Shown here: one piece after another, positions 22,267 through 33,698 of the stretch
Position numbering within the stretch: position 1 is the first letter of the stretch
Layout of the letters: every line of letters starts with the position of its first letter
Source: Hymenopus coronatus
Lineage: Eukaryota > Arthropoda > Insecta > Mantodea > Hymenopodidae
DNA length: 64,000 bases
Direction of reading: 5' to 3'
NCBI GenBank assembly: GCA_030762935.1
Contig: CM060896.1
Span: 11,954,001-12,018,000, forward strand
The notes under the pieces: model-generated
What the model was told of the DNA's origin: nothing
Databases searched by the model: none
Seen by the model: only the letters and a program-made list of their open reading frames with translations
Made by a program: the position numbers and the translations under genes

Positions 22267-22913
22267 CAGCATAACTCTAAAAAGACGGTGAATACCAAAC
22301 GTGATATAGTATCTTCCAAGGATGCAACACGAAGATTTTGAGGAAAATCCCCCAACTCAAACTATCCTTTACATGGAAATATTTTCAAAATTTTTGATTT
22401 TCTCAAAAATAGCTGTAACGATTTTGATTAAAGTACCGTATATTAAAGATACTTACTCCTCAAATAAAATGTATATCTTGAATTTTCTGGGAACAGTCTG
22501 TGAAGACCTCTTCATTCTGGATGAATTTTGTGTAACTGGTAAGGGATAGATAAACACTGACTGCACAAAAATGTAGATCACGTTAAAACTCACAGCTTAT
22601 GTCATGTATCTAATTTTTATTTGTTTGTTGAATTAAGCATTTTTGGGATATTCCTCGTTATTTGTTTTAGATTTAAAATAATTTAACTTTTCTCACGCGG
22701 AAAGTTAAACAGTTCATAAAAACGGATTTCAACCAGCTTTTAAGAGATTTGACATCTGTTTTAGTCTGCTGTATTCCTTATACTTACAAGAAAGCGAGCA
22801 ATTGAGAAACTGTTTGCTAATTTTTGTCTCGATTGTCATGACGTAGATAAACTTTTTAACAATAATTTGTTACAGTCATGTAGAGAAAGTCATGTGAATG
22901 CAACACAACAGAT
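21579..22913 (-). mobile_element. Family A copy A23, interrupted by a mariner
   Basis: Left part 21579-21667 carries the palindrome (CTCTAAACGTAGTATGTACA) and the start of the GATACCGAAATTTCAC motif. The mariner M1 then intervenes (21668-22212). The element resumes at AAAAGGTCCCTGCGTGTCTG with a (GT)n tract (about 22221-22264) and runs to CAACACAACAGAT. About 45 bases of A sequence expected at the junction are missing. Confidence 0.85.
21668..22212 (-). mobile_element. Mariner element M1, internally deleted, inside A23
   Basis: About 545 bp with long inverted ends: TTCATAGAAAACAATTATTT, then TATTACTAAAAGTTTTGTAC on the left, and its complement at 22120-22180. The minus strand is a damaged copy of the transposase segment kept in M3 (CTTGACAACGCTCGTCCACAC is the decayed HDNARPH block). 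It ends in stop and frame errors. The outermost bases of the right end are lost together with adjoining A23 sequence. TA lies at the left flank. Confidence 0.8.
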
Positions 22914-22915
22914 TT

Positions 22916-23033
22916 TTTTTTTAGATACAGGAGATTCTAAAACGTGTATTTCCAGTAAAATCTCCGTATCGAATTTTAGGGTGAAGTGAAACACTTTTTC
23001 TACCTAGGTGCCATGTACAACAAAGAAAAAGTA
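22916..23033 (+). mobile_element. Family A fragment A24 (3' end)
   Basis: TTTTTTTAGATACAGGAGATT, CGTGTATTTCCAGTAAAATC and a decayed palindrome ending AAGAAAAAGTAAAAATC. It directly follows the 5' end of A23 but in the opposite orientation. Confidence 0.75.
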
Positions 23034-23233
23034 AAAATCAAGATCTTCTTTGTATTTATTTTAGAGCTGCAATGCGTTCCTATACAAGTTAAAACAGTTT
23101 GTAATGTCTTTTAAATCTTATGGTAATATTTACATTAAAATTTTAAGCAGTTTATAGCATAAGATTTGTCAGAGCGAATTGGGGTTTTGAATGGCGAAAA
23201 CATATCAAAATCGCTTATTATTTGTCTGTATTA

Positions 23234-23928
23234 CGAGGGACATCCAAAAAGTGGCAGACGATTTGGCATAAATAAATAATAACGAAAGTTATCAACACAA
23301 AACTTTATTTACAAAGTTACACTACCTTACTCTATTTCTCAACGTAATCGTCATTGCTATCAAGGCATTGTCACGTGGTACAGGATTTTCAATCTCGATG
23401 TTATAGTTTTCTGCCACCAAAAAACTTATTCGTTTTTTGAAGCCAAAACATGTTCGGCCAATCGCATTTTATAGGCAAATAACGCAAGTGTATATTGATA
23501 ATGCAATGAACGAGTCTTCAGTGAGGAAATGACACATAATTTACGAGTAATCAAGGAAGAACATAACAGTGTGTGCGATAAAGACCGGAGTGGAAGTTCA
23601 TCAATCGTTATAGAGCAGTTGAAAGTAAATGTTGAAGAAAGAATTCAGAAAAACCGGTGTTTCACTTTGGACACCGTACATGACTTTTTGGATGGAAAAG
23701 ATTTGCCAGCCATGAAGACCACAAAGTGACAGTGACATCTTGGCTCAGATGTTTAGCGGTGGAAGAGTATAACATGTGTACCACGTGACAATAAATACCT
23801 TGATAGCAGTGGTGATTAGCTTGAGAAATAGAGTAAGGTAGTGTAACTTTATAATAAAGTTGTGTGTTGATAACTTTCGTTATTGTTTAGTTATGTCAAA
23901 TCGTGTGCCAGTTTCTGGATGACACTCG
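23234..23928 (+). mobile_element. Mariner-derived element C2 with N-terminal transposase remnant
   Basis: Starts after TA (23232-23233) with CGAGGGACATCCAAAAAGTG and ends CTGGATGACACTCG. The long inverted ends share TAACGAAAGTTATCAACAC and CTACCTTACTCTATTTCTCA. The plus frame 23529-23729 (66 codons) differs from the C1 frame at about five residues. It holds MTHNLRVIKEEHNSVCDKDR and the SGSSSIVIEQLKVN...NRCFTLDTVHDFLDGKD linker motif of mariner transposases. It encodes no catalytic residues. Confidence 0.78.
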
Positions 23929-24110
23929 TCTTATGGGTATACCCGTCCACCTCATGTGAGGTCACGACAATCTCACGGATTCTCCGCTTGTAGTGCCAGT
24001 GTTCGCACGATCCAGTCTGCACGTTTTAAACAGATTTATATCCTAAAGACAACATATTAATGCTCGAGTGTGGTTTAATCGAACTGCTAACTTTAGTCGA
24101 AGTTCATGTA

Positions 24111-24168
24111 CTTCAATTGTTTCACATAGCGACCAGCCTATTGTATTCACTTATTTCCTTTATACTAA
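24111..24168 (-). mobile_element. Family A fragment A25
   Basis: About 58 bases of body (TTCAATTGTTTCACATAGCGA and a TTATTTCC motif) in minus orientation, cut by the start of A26. It matches the alternative body module also seen in A14, A34 and A36. Confidence 0.55.
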
Positions 24169-24175
24169 CAAAAAA

Positions 24176-25033
24176 TCTTATGTGTTCCATTCACACGACT
24201 TTCTCTACATTGCTGCAAAAAAATAAAATTAAAAAACTTATGCTTCTATTTACTTCATGCTAATCGAGAAAGAATTATCAGAAATAGTCTTATTGCTTGC
24301 TTCCTTGTAAGTAGAAGTGAAATAAGGGAGTACTATAGGTTAAAGTGATAGTCAAAAGCTGCTTGCTATGTGACTGAAGTTCCTTTGTTCGTATGGACAG
24401 GAGTTGACAAATTCCTGTATGAGAAAAATATGTTTTTCAAAGCTGAAATCAATAACAAGGAATATCTCAAAAAACGATCAGCTTCACGAAAAAATATATA
24501 TAGCATAAAGTGTTTGTTTTAACGTGCTCTACATTTTTTGTGTGGTAAATTTTTATCCATCTGTTATGATTTAGCAGATATGCAAAATTTCGTAAAATTC
24601 ATCCAGAATTAAGTAGTCTTCAGAGGCTATTCCTAGAAAATTCAAGATATATATATATATAAATATATATATATATACTATTTGTCAGGTAAATATCTTT
24701 AATATACGATATTTTAATCAAAATCGTTAGACATTTTTGAGAAAATCAAAATTTTGGAAAAAATTTCCATGTAAAGCGCAGTTGGGAGTAGGGGAATTTT
24801 CTTGAAAATCTTCGTGTCACATTCTTACAAGATACCAAACCTATATACCAAGTTTGGTATTTAACGGACTCTTCGTTTTTGAGCTATGCTGCTCACAGAC
24901 ACTTTTCTAAAAATGCTTTTTTTTATTCAGCGGATCTCAAAACATGTATTTCTGTTAAAATCACGGAATAGAATTTTGGGTGCATTACAATGCCTTCTCC
25001 ATACACTATGTATATAGTACGTGTAGAGAAAGC
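24176..25033 (+). mobile_element. Family A copy A26
   Basis: Full-length: TCTTATGTGTTCCATTCACAC to a palindrome (CTCCATACACTATGTATATAG) and GTAGAGAAAGC. The (CA)n tract is almost absent (CTCACAGACACTTTTC), so the microsatellite has collapsed. A TA repeat is expanded inside the body at 24647-24680. Confidence 0.92.
24647..24680 (+). repeat. (TA)n expansion inside copy A26
   Basis: Alternating AT repeat where other copies have only AAGATATACATTTTATTTG. The expansion therefore arose within this copy from a short ATATA seed. Confidence 0.8.
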
Positions 25034-25039
25034 AAAAAT

Positions 25040-25167
25040 CAAATGATAAGACCAATTCTGATAATGTTTATCTAGATTAGCATGGTGTAGATAAAAGAAT
25101 AATCTTCAGTAGGAAAAATGTGTTTTGGAGCAGCTAGAGAGAGTTATGTGAATGGAACACATCAGAC
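25040..25167 (-). mobile_element. Family A fragment A27 (5' end, third variant)
   Basis: AAATGATAAGACCAATTCTG, GATTAGCATGGTGTAGATAA and GAGCAGCTAGAGAGAGTTATG to CACATCAGAC. It is joined directly to the 3' end of A26 in opposite orientation and is followed head-to-tail by A28. Confidence 0.8.
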
Positions 25168-25171
25168 ATTT

Positions 25172-25635
25172 TACTTTCTCTGTTGTATTGCGCCCAAAAA
25201 TTCGGTGTCTAGATTTCACCGGAAATATATGTATTGGGGTCCCCTGAGTCCGATAAAAACTTTTTAGAAAAAGATCCGTGTGTCTGTGTATGTGTGTCGC
25301 AAAAACGAAAAGATCGTGGTATTTAGGTTTGCTGTCTTACAAGGATACGAGACGAAGATTTTCAAGAAAATCCACCAACCACAAACTAACCTTTACATGT
25401 AAAATGTTTCTAATTTTTTATTTTTTAAAAATGACTCTAATGATTTGATTAAAATGCCGTATATTAAACATATGTATATCTCAAATAAAACATACATCTT
25501 AAATTTTTTGGGAATATCCTCTGAAGACTTGTGTATTCTGGATGAACTTCGCCGAATTTTGTGTTGCTGGTAAACCATAACGGATAGACAAAATCGCACA
25601 AAAAATGAAGATCACGTCAAAACACAATTCATTTA
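25172..25635 (-). mobile_element. Family A copy A28 (5' truncated)
   Basis: The palindrome is shortened by deletion (TTACTTTCTCTGTTGTATTG). A short GT tract and body follow, stopping after GATCACGTCAAAACACAATTC. The 5' third is missing. Confidence 0.85.
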
Positions 25636-25796
25636 TTAATTGCCACGGCAACAAGCACTGTAAGAGTTTGAGAGGTCATTAATACTTACAGTACAATTAG
25701 GAAATGACGTAACATGTGCTACTTCAAGTAAACAATCTATTGCATTAACAAAAGAGTGTATAAGAAGGCTTTGTCCATATAATCTAGACGTAGGCT

Positions 25797-26639
25797 TTTT
25801 TTTCTCTATACGAACTATGTACATACAATATAGAGAAGGTATTGCACTCCACCATAAAATTCGATACCGAGATTTCACCAGAAATATATGTTTTAGGGTC
25901 CCCTGTATCCCAAAAAAGTATTTTCAGAAAAAGATCCGTTTGTGTGTGTCCGTGTGTCTGTGAACACGATAACTCAAAAACGAAAAGTCGGTAAAATGCC
26001 AAACTTGGTATTTAAGTTTAGTATCTTCCAGGGATGCGAAGATTTTGAGAAAAATTCCCCCACCCCAACTACCCTTTACATGGAACTTTTTTCGAAAATC
26101 TTGATTTTCTAAAAAATGGCTCTAACGATTTTGATATCGTATATTAAAGATATTTACCTGACAAATAAAATGTTTATTTTGAATTTTCTGGAAATAGCCT
26201 CTTAAGAATACTTTATTCTGGGTCAATTTTACGGAATTTTGCATAACTGCTAAACCGTAAATGATGGACAAAAACTTACCACACAACAAATGTAGAGCAC
26301 TTTAAAACACACAATTTATGTAATATACATTTTTTTTTAGGAGTTGATTGTTTTTGAGATATTCCTTGTTTTTGGTTTCAGCTATAAAAAGTTATGTTTT
26401 TCTCATACAGGGCTTTGTGAACTCATGTCCATACAAACAAAGGAACTTCAGTCACATAGCAACCAGCTTTTGACTATCAGTTTAATCTATAAAAGACCCT
26501 TCATTCGTTTCTACTTACAAGGAAACAAGTAATAAGAATATTTCTGCTAATCAGCATGAAATAAATGGAAGCATAAGCTTTTTAACAATAATTTATTGCA
26601 TTGATATAGAGAAAGTCACGTGAATGGTACACATCAGAT
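25797..26639 (-). mobile_element. Family A copy A29
   Basis: Full-length: CTCTATACGAACTATGTACA, imperfect GTGTGTGTCCGTGTG tract, body, and GTCACGTGAATGGTACACAT, CAGAT. Confidence 0.92.
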
Positions 26640-27222
26640 TTTTTTACATAGAGAAGCCATTTTTTCTTAATGTTCAATAAAATTTTGAAAATATATTTAG
26701 ATTTATTATTGGTTTTTATTGTTTTGAAAGCATTTCAAAAGTAATTGGCTAACTGTGGGCCTCGTATTCACAATATGCATTATTGACCTGATAGGTATAA
26801 CTTACAGTTCTTAGTACGCAATGCATCATAGCACAACAGTATAATATGTACATGGTTTGTGTGCATTTACATGTGTTAAACCTCAGGGGTCATAAACCTA
26901 CAAATACTTGGAGTCTGAAAAGAAAAACAAAAGGCGCTCACCTAGGCATTAAACGAGAAAAGTAATAAGAAGATCGTCATGCGTGGTAGGAGAGAGCAAG
27001 AAGACAGAAGACGAAGAGACGAAAATGCTACAGCAAATAAACAATACATATCCACACAACAATGGCCCATTGCAACTGTTTTAAGACTTTCATAAGCAAT
27101 ACGACGAATGCCTCCATCTTGTCGATAATTGACGAGCGGAGCGATATTTGATAAGACAATTCAGGAAGGGAGATGTTATCATTAGTTCTCAATGAGACCA
27201 TCTTTATTTACACAATGTTATT
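26640..27222. other. Unique intergenic spacer
   Basis: About 580 bases. A purine-rich stretch at 26920-27030 is the only compositional feature. No coding or repeat signal recognised. Confidence 0.4.
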
Positions 27223-27550
27223 TACTTTCTCTACGCGTATTATCTATATAGTGATAGAGAAGGTATTGTATTGCACTCAAAAATTCGATAACGAGATTTC
27301 ATACATGTATTGAGAATCCCTGATTCCAAAAAAAATCTTAAACATGTGGTATTTTAAACAAAACTGCTATAGCTATTTTTGAGAAAATGAACATTTTCTA
27401 GAGATGAGCCATGTAAAGTATATTTGAGATGGGGTAAATAGTTGTATAAGCTCCTCTGAATAAAAATATACCTATTCAAATACATAGTGTATAGCGAAGG
27501 TATTGTATTGCACCGAAAAATTCCATACCGAGATTTCACCGGAAATATAG
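27223..27550. mobile_element. Family A mosaic A30
   Basis: It holds a minus-orientation palindrome end (CTCTACGCGTATTATCTATA), a short plus-orientation body piece (TTTTTGAGAAAATGAACATTT, 27380-27430), and a second minus-orientation 3' end fragment (ACATAGTGTATAGCGAAGG to TTTCACCGGAAATATAG). It is a scrambled remnant of at least two copies. Confidence 0.7.
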
Positions 27551-27555
27551 AGAAA

Positions 27556-28262
27556 TCTGATGTGTTCCATTCACATGACTTTCTCTACATCTCTGCAACA
27601 AAGTATTGTTAAAAACCTTATGCTTCTATTTACTTCATGCTAATCGAGAAAAAATTAGCAGAAATAGTCTTATTACTTGCTTCCTTGTAAGTAGCAGCGA
27701 AATAAGGGAGTACCATAGTTTAAAGTGATAGTCAAAAGCTGATTGCTATGTGGCCGAAGTTCCTTTGTTTGTATGGACAGGACTTGACAAGTTCCTGTAT
27801 GAGAAAAGTATAAGTTTTTCAAAGCTGAAACGAAAAACCAGGAATATCTTAAAAACGATCATCTCCACGAAAAACATGCATGTAACATAAATTGTATGTT
27901 TTAATGTGCTCTACATTTTCTGTTTGGTAAGTTCTTGTCCATCTCTTACGGTTTAACAGTTATGTAAAATTCCGTAAAATTCATCCAGAATAAAGTAGTC
28001 TTCAGGGGCTATTCCCAGAAAATTCAAGATGTACATTTTATTGTTTTTGTTATGTTTCTTTAATATACGATATTTTAACCAGAATCCTTAGAGACATTTT
28101 TGAGAAAATCAAAATTTCCGAAAAAAGTTCCATGTGAAGGGTAGTTGGGTGTGGGGGGATTTTCTTGAAGATCTTCGTGTCGCATACTTGGAAGATACTG
28201 AACTTAAATACTAAGTTAAGCAATTGTGGGTGTTTTCGTTTTTGAGCTATGCTGCCCACAGG

Positions 28263-28306
<44 letters not shown>

Positions 28307-28476
28307 TCACAGACAGGCTGACAGAGACACACACAGATATTTTTCTGAAAATGCTTTTTTTTTTTTATTCAGAGGGTCCTAAAACATATATTTCCAGTGA
28401 AATCTCAGAATGGAATTTTTGGGTGCATTAGAATACCTTCTCTATACATTTTGTAATAGCACGTGTAGAGAAAGTA
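27556..28476 (+). mobile_element. Family A copy A31
   Basis: Full-length: TCTGATGTGTTCCATTCACAT to GCACGTGTAGAGAAAGTAA. The CA tract is at 28267-28300 with an extra imperfect (ACAGACAGGCTGACAGAGACAC) extension. Confidence 0.92.
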
Positions 28477-28483
28477 ATACTTC

Positions 28484-29211
28484 TTTGAAGCATTCCCTTG
28501 TGTGTCTGTGGGCAGCATAGCTCAAAATCGAAATGTCACTTAAATGCTAACCTTGACACCTAAGTTCAGTATCCTCCAAGATTACGACACGAACATTTTC
28601 AAGAAAATCCCCCTACTCTTTACATGGAAAAAAGATTCGAACATTTTGATTTTCTCAAAAATGGCTCTAACGATTCAATTAAAATCTCTTGTATTTTGGA
28701 TTTTTACATGACAAAAAATATGTATATATTGAATTTTCTGGAAAGTCTCTAAAAATCTCTTTATTCTAGATGATTTCTTTTTAATGTTGCATTATAAGTA
28801 AACTGTAGAGATAGACAAAAACTTACTACATAAAAAATGTTGATCACGATAAAATACACAATTAATGTCATATACATTTTTTTCGTGGAGTTGGTCCTTT
28901 CGGAGATATTCCTTGTTATTGATTTCAGTTTCAAAATACTTGAACTTTTCTCAAACGGGAACTTGTCAACTGCTGGCCACACAAAGAAACGGTTTCAATC
29001 CCATAGCAACCACATTTTAAAACATCTGACTGTTGGTTTAGCCTAGTGTATTCCCTTATTTCCCTCCTACTTACAAGCAACTATGTAACAAGACCGTTAC
29101 TGCTAATGTTTATCTCGATTACCATGAAGTAGATAGAAGAATATGCTTTTTAACAATAATTACTTGTTACGGAGATGTAGAGAAGGTCATGTGAATGGAA
29201 CACATCAGATT
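28484..29211 (-). mobile_element. Family A copy A32 (3' truncated)
   Basis: Begins inside the GT region (CCCTTGTGTGTCTGTGGGC), having lost the palindrome, and runs to CACATCAGAT. It is fused within 8 bases to the 3' end of A31 in opposite orientation. Confidence 0.88.
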
Positions 29212-30199
29212 GTTTTTCTTTCTTCACTGTCTTCTGAATTATGATATGGCCAAGCGTGTCTACACCCAATGTACGAATATTGAGAGCAACAATAGAAATT
29301 GGGAACAATTATTTTATTTCAGCTTTTAAAACTAATACATGAAATGGAAACAAACGTTATTTTATTTGAGGTTATTGCACTCATCTCATACATAAGAAAT
29401 ACAAATAATGATTATTTTCACTCATTTTCTGAACTAAATAAATTATGAACTAGATAAACCTTTAAATAAACATTGTAACTGAATTAATTGAAAGTACAAT
29501 TGTGGAACTGACAGTTATTAAAAGTGAAGGTTGTCACCAATAACCAAGACAGCAGATTAAACAAACGAACGACAAGATTTCAAAGAAATGAACATCAGCT
29601 GCGATAAGATGTTTCAACAATATCCCTCCAGTTAGATGACCGCGATTGGTTGAAATTGCCTAATCTGGGCCATTCCATTGGCGCTTTAATAGTTGAGCTG
29701 AATTTTAACATTGTTTTTCACCACTAATCAGTGATTTACCAGCCTTATACTTACGCAGCTCGATGACGATGCTAGAATAAATTCACGGCGACCGTTCATC
29801 ATTAAAAACAGCAACTGTTGTAAACAATGTTCCGGATAGCAGATGACTTATACGAATTGTTTGTTGGAACTTGTAGCTCTGTTTAACGCATATGCCGGCG
29901 TTAATTAAACTCTTAGGTATTTGTATGGAATATTATACAGTTTAAGAACAAATTCATTCTGAAATTTAGGTTATTTTCATGCAATTACTTTCCTGGACGC
30001 ATTGCGTCTGGGTACTGGCCACTGGCTCTGTTGAGGTGCGGATCAACTAATAGTGAATAGACATTCAGCACCAAATTATTGCTGTTTTATACGATTGCAA
30101 TTTCATGTACTTCTCCACACTCCAAGCGTAGCAGCAGTGCCCTACCACGTCTATGTGGCGTCACAAGCAGATCTGTTATCCGTTGTGAGGTGTTGTCTC
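29212..30199. other. Unique intergenic region
   Basis: Nearly 1 kb without family A. It is AT-rich with many stop codons on both strands, and no RNA gene, repeat or coding signal was recognised. Confidence 0.4.
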
Positions 30200-30318
30200 T
30201 ATGTTTCAATACAGGTGTTATATTTTTATACCGCCAAAAGAATTATTCAATTTTTAATACAACAATTTCGGCCAATCCAATATTATAATTAAATAATGCA
30301 AATGTATGGTAATAATTA
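30200..30318 (+). mobile_element. Mariner-derived element C4, left part
   Basis: ACAGGTGTTATATTTTTATAC, CCGCCAAAAGAATTATTCAA and TTCGGCCAATCCAATATTATA are diverged matches to the C2 segment just upstream of its ORF. The element is interrupted by B1 and resumes at 31173. The outer left end is lost. Confidence 0.65.
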
Positions 30319-31172
30319 GGGATAGCATATTGGGTATCCATAGCGGGATGCACGCGCATAGTAGTTACATACCTACCGAGTAGAGACCGACCTGTATTGG
30401 CGACTGCACGCGCCGCATGTAAACAACCTGTAGCAACGCGTTGGGGAACGTGGCTCGACGCAGCAGTATACTAGGTTGTCTATTACAATATTGTTGTACA
30501 GGTAATTAATGTCTGATAATAGTGCAAGATTGCAAAATCTCTTGCTTCAAATGGATTGCATGAAGATTTACAATTCATACAGAAGAACTTTGTAGATATA
30601 TCTACGACAATAACACATATTTGAAAATATTAAAATACCTCGAGCCCTGAAAGCTGTCGATGAACTTGTGCAAGCAAATAACAACATGTTTTAGACCACG
30701 TGAATTCAGTAATGCGTGAAATATGAAATGTGCTACAAGGAGTTGTTATGAAAATAGTTGCTGATGTAGTATCTTACCCATTAGTCGATGACGTGTCCTA
30801 TTTACGTTTTGCTCCAATCACATCTTGTGATGTGGAGTGAAGTTTTTCACAATATAAAGCCAACGGAGACGATTCACATTTGAGATGTTACGAATGTATG
30901 TTGTTGTACATTGTAATCTAAGTATCTTGAGAGAAAATGAAACGGAAAATGATGCTGATGACACAACAGCAATTGTAAATATTAAAATTGTTAGTTGCCG
31001 TAAATCAGTGATATTTATGTTTACATCAATCTCCTTCAACTGCTAGTGAAAACATCACAGTCTATCGCTGCCCCATTTTCCTTCTATTAGTACACACTGC
31101 ATTGTCAACACATCACAACTATATACCTTAACTTCGATTGTGTCCCGCTATCGGTCCCCAACATGCTATCCC
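30319..31172 (+). mobile_element. Family B element B1 (TA-flanked, about 850 bp)
   Basis: The terminal inverted repeats read GGGATAGCATATTGGG on the left and CCGCTATCGGTCCCCAACAT, GCTATCCC on the right. TA flanks both sides (30317-30318, 31173-31174), as in Tc1/mariner-type insertions. It sits inside C4. It shares with B2-B4 the segment encoding fragments like RETRKVLQGVATEIIADG, but that frame is broken here. Not assigned to a named family. Confidence 0.8.
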
Positions 31173-31440
31173 TAGCGATGTATAATGAACAAATCTTCAG
31201 TTCATCAATCGTTACAAAGGAGTTGAAAGCAAACTTCATGAAAGAAATCGGAATATCCATTGTTATTTTGTGTATGGAAATGTTTCCTAAATGATGGAGA
31301 CCTCAAAGTGACATCTTGGCTCAGATGTTTAGCGGTGGAAGACTATAACATGTGTACCACGTGACAACAAATACCTTGATAGCAATGATAATTACGTTGA
31401 AAAATAAGAATGTGGTAGTTAATTTTGTAAATTTAATATC
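31173..31440 (+). mobile_element. Mariner-derived element C4, right part
   Basis: ATGAACAAATCTTCAGTTCA, CATCAATCGTTACAAAGGAG, CATCTTGGCTCAGATGTTTA and GTACCACGTGACAACAAATA match C2 in order. The transposase-linker frame is destroyed by deletions, so it is older than C1-C3. Its right terminus is decayed. Confidence 0.7.
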
Positions 31441-31460
31441 ATAAAGAAAATAAATAAATT

Positions 31461-31588
31461 CAACTACATAACGGGCACGCTAAACAGAACATTAAAAATA
31501 GAGCCCGAATAGACACCATAGTTAAACTGCACAAAACCATTGTAGTACCAGCACTGATATACGAATCAGAAACATGGGCATTAACAAA
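31461..31588 (+). pseudogene. LINE reverse-transcriptase C-terminal fragment
   Basis: After one frameshift the plus strand reads KNRARIDTIVKLHKTIVVPA, LIYESETWALTKK. This matches the well-known non-LTR retrotransposon pattern (R-D-T..KLYKT.V.P.LLYGSETW.LTK). It is a short, broken remnant, cut by family A fragment A33. Confidence 0.7.
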
Positions 31589-31592
31589 AAAA

Positions 31593-31673
31593 TCTGATGT
31601 GTTCCATTCACGTGACTTTCTCTACAGCTCTGTAACAAATTATTGTTAAAAAGCTTATGTTCTGCTTCACGGT
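31593..31673 (+). mobile_element. Family A fragment A33 (5' terminus)
   Basis: Starts TCTGATGTGTTCCATTCACGT after an A run and stops at AAAAAGCTTATGTTCTGCTTC. About 80 bases of intact 5' end inserted in LINE remnant sequence at a poly-A stretch (GCATTAACAAAAAAA). Confidence 0.8.
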
Positions 31674-31679
31674 TTTGAC

Positions 31680-31867
31680 TTTTCAATCCGTTCAAACTCC
31701 AAATTGGTCCCCCCCCCATCTTTTTTTGGTCTTCCTTGTTTTCTTTTACATTTAGGTTTATAATTTATAGCTATTCTATTATTATTCATCCTTTGTACAT
31801 GTTTTCCCCATTGTTGTCTATTGTTTGTAATTATCTTCCTGACACCTTGACTCCGTTTTCTGTCCAT
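31680..31867 (-). pseudogene. LINE C-terminal tail fragment
   Basis: Minus-strand frame: RKIITNNRQQWGKHVQRMNN, NRIAINYKPKCKRKQGRPKK. This is the typical segment after the reverse-transcriptase domain in the same LINE group as 31461-31588 (W..H..RM...R......Y.P...R..GRP.K). It lies in inverted orientation to that fragment. Confidence 0.65.
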
Positions 31868-31934
31868 TTTAGTGTATCAGTTCTTACTCTTACGAATTTC
31901 ATTTACTGATGTCAGTATTCTAGTACTATATTTT

Positions 31935-32833
31935 TACTTTCTCTACACGTACTATGTACATACTGGATAGGGAAGGTGTTGTATGGCATAAAAATACCAT
32001 ACCGAGATTTTACCGGAAATATATGTTTTGAGGTCCTTTGAATCCAAAAAACGCATTTTTAGAAAAATGTCCGTGTGTAGGAAAGCGGGGAGCATAGCTC
32101 AAAATCAGAAAGACCGTTGAATACCAAACTTGGTATTTAAGTTCAATATCTTCCAAGGATGCGACACGAAGATTCTCAAGAAAATCCCCCCCCACTCCCA
32201 ACTACTCTTTACATGGGACATTTTTCGAAAGTTTTGATTTTCTCAAAAATGGCTCTAACGATTTTGATTAAAATACCTTATGTTTAAAATTTTTATATGG
32301 CAAACAAAAGATATATCTTGAATTTTGTGGGAATAGTCTCTGAAGACCTTTCCATTCTGATGGCTTTGGTATAACTGGCAAACCATAAGAGCTATACAAA
32401 AACTAACTGCACAAAATATGTAGATCTCGTTAAAGCATAATTTATGTTATATACTTTTTTTGTTTTTTTTTTGTTTTTTTGTTGTTTTTTTTTTGTAGAG
32501 TTAACCGTTTTCGAGATATTCCAGATTATTGGTTTCAATTTCAAGCTTAAAAACTTTTCTCAAACGGGCTGGCATCTTTCTGCTTGTATCTCGTTTGTTT
32601 ATTGGTAAGCAAACAAATTGGAATTTCAATTGTTTCATTTAGCGACCTACTTTTAAAGGACGAGACTATCGCTTTAGCCTGTACATATTCTTATTTCCCT
32701 TCTACTTACAATAAGCTAGTAATAAGACTAATTCTTACTTATGATTATCAAGATGTAGATAACAGATTAATGTTTTGAATAAAAGGCTTGTTTACCGAAC
32801 AGCTAGAGGGCATTTGTGAATGGAACACACTAT
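31935..32833 (-). mobile_element. Family A copy A34 (alternative 5' module)
   Basis: Palindrome end CTCTACACGTACTATGTACA. The CA tract is nearly lost (CGTGTGTAGG). The body has a T-rich expansion at about 32456-32493. The 5' part belongs to the alternative module (TTTGTTTACCGAACAGCTAG, GAATGGAACACACTATAC). A35 follows head-to-tail. Confidence 0.9.
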
Positions 32834-32838
32834 ACTTT

Positions 32839-33682
32839 TACTTTCTCTACACTTACTATGTACATAGTGTGTAGAGAAGGTTTTGCATCCCATCCAAAAA
32901 TTTGATACCGAGATTTCACCGAAAATAGAAGTTTTAGGGTCCCCAGTATCCAAAAAGGTGTTTTCAGAAGAAAAGTGTCTGTGAACACGATAACTCAAAA
33001 AAAAGTTAACTCAAAGTTTTTGGGATTTAAGCTTAGTATCTTAGTATCCCTGCGACACGAAGGTTTTGAGAAAAATCCCCCCACCCTAAACTACCCTTCA
33101 CATGGGAAAAAATTCGAAAATTTTGATTTTTCAAAATTGGCTCTAACAATTTTGATTACAATACCGTATATTAAAGATATTTACATGACAAATAAAATGT
33201 ATATCTTGAATTTTCTGGGAATAGTCTGTAAAGACCTCTTTATTCTGAATGAATTTTGCCTAAGTATTTAATCGTAATAGATACACCAAAACTTACTGTA
33301 CAAAAAATGTAGGTCACGATAAAACACGCAATTTATGGATATACCTTTTTTTTTTTTTTTTTTTTTTTTTTGAATTGACCATTTCTGAGGTATTCCTTGT
33401 TATTTGTTTCAGATTTAAAACTTTTTCTCACACGAAAAGTTATAAACTCCTGATCCTGCAAAGAAACGGATTTCAACCACATGTCAACCAGCTTTTAAAA
33501 GATTTGACTAACGTTTTAGCCTAGAGTATTCCATTATTTTCTTCTACTTACAAGGAAGCAAGAAATAAAGATAATTTCTGCTTATGTTTATCTCGATTAG
33601 CATGATGTACGTAGAAGAATAAGCGTTTTAACAATATTTTGCTACAGAGATGTAGAGAAAGTCGAGAATGGAGCACGTCACA
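32839..33682 (-). mobile_element. Family A copy A35, head-to-tail with A34
   Basis: Full-length: CTCTACACTTACTATGTACA with complementary ACATAGTGTGTAGAGAAGG. The GT tract is deleted (AAAAGTGTCTGTGAAC). A long poly-T run lies at about 33349-33371. 5' end GGAGCACGTCACATTTT. Confidence 0.92.
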
Positions 33683-33698
33683 TTTTTTTTTTTTTTAT

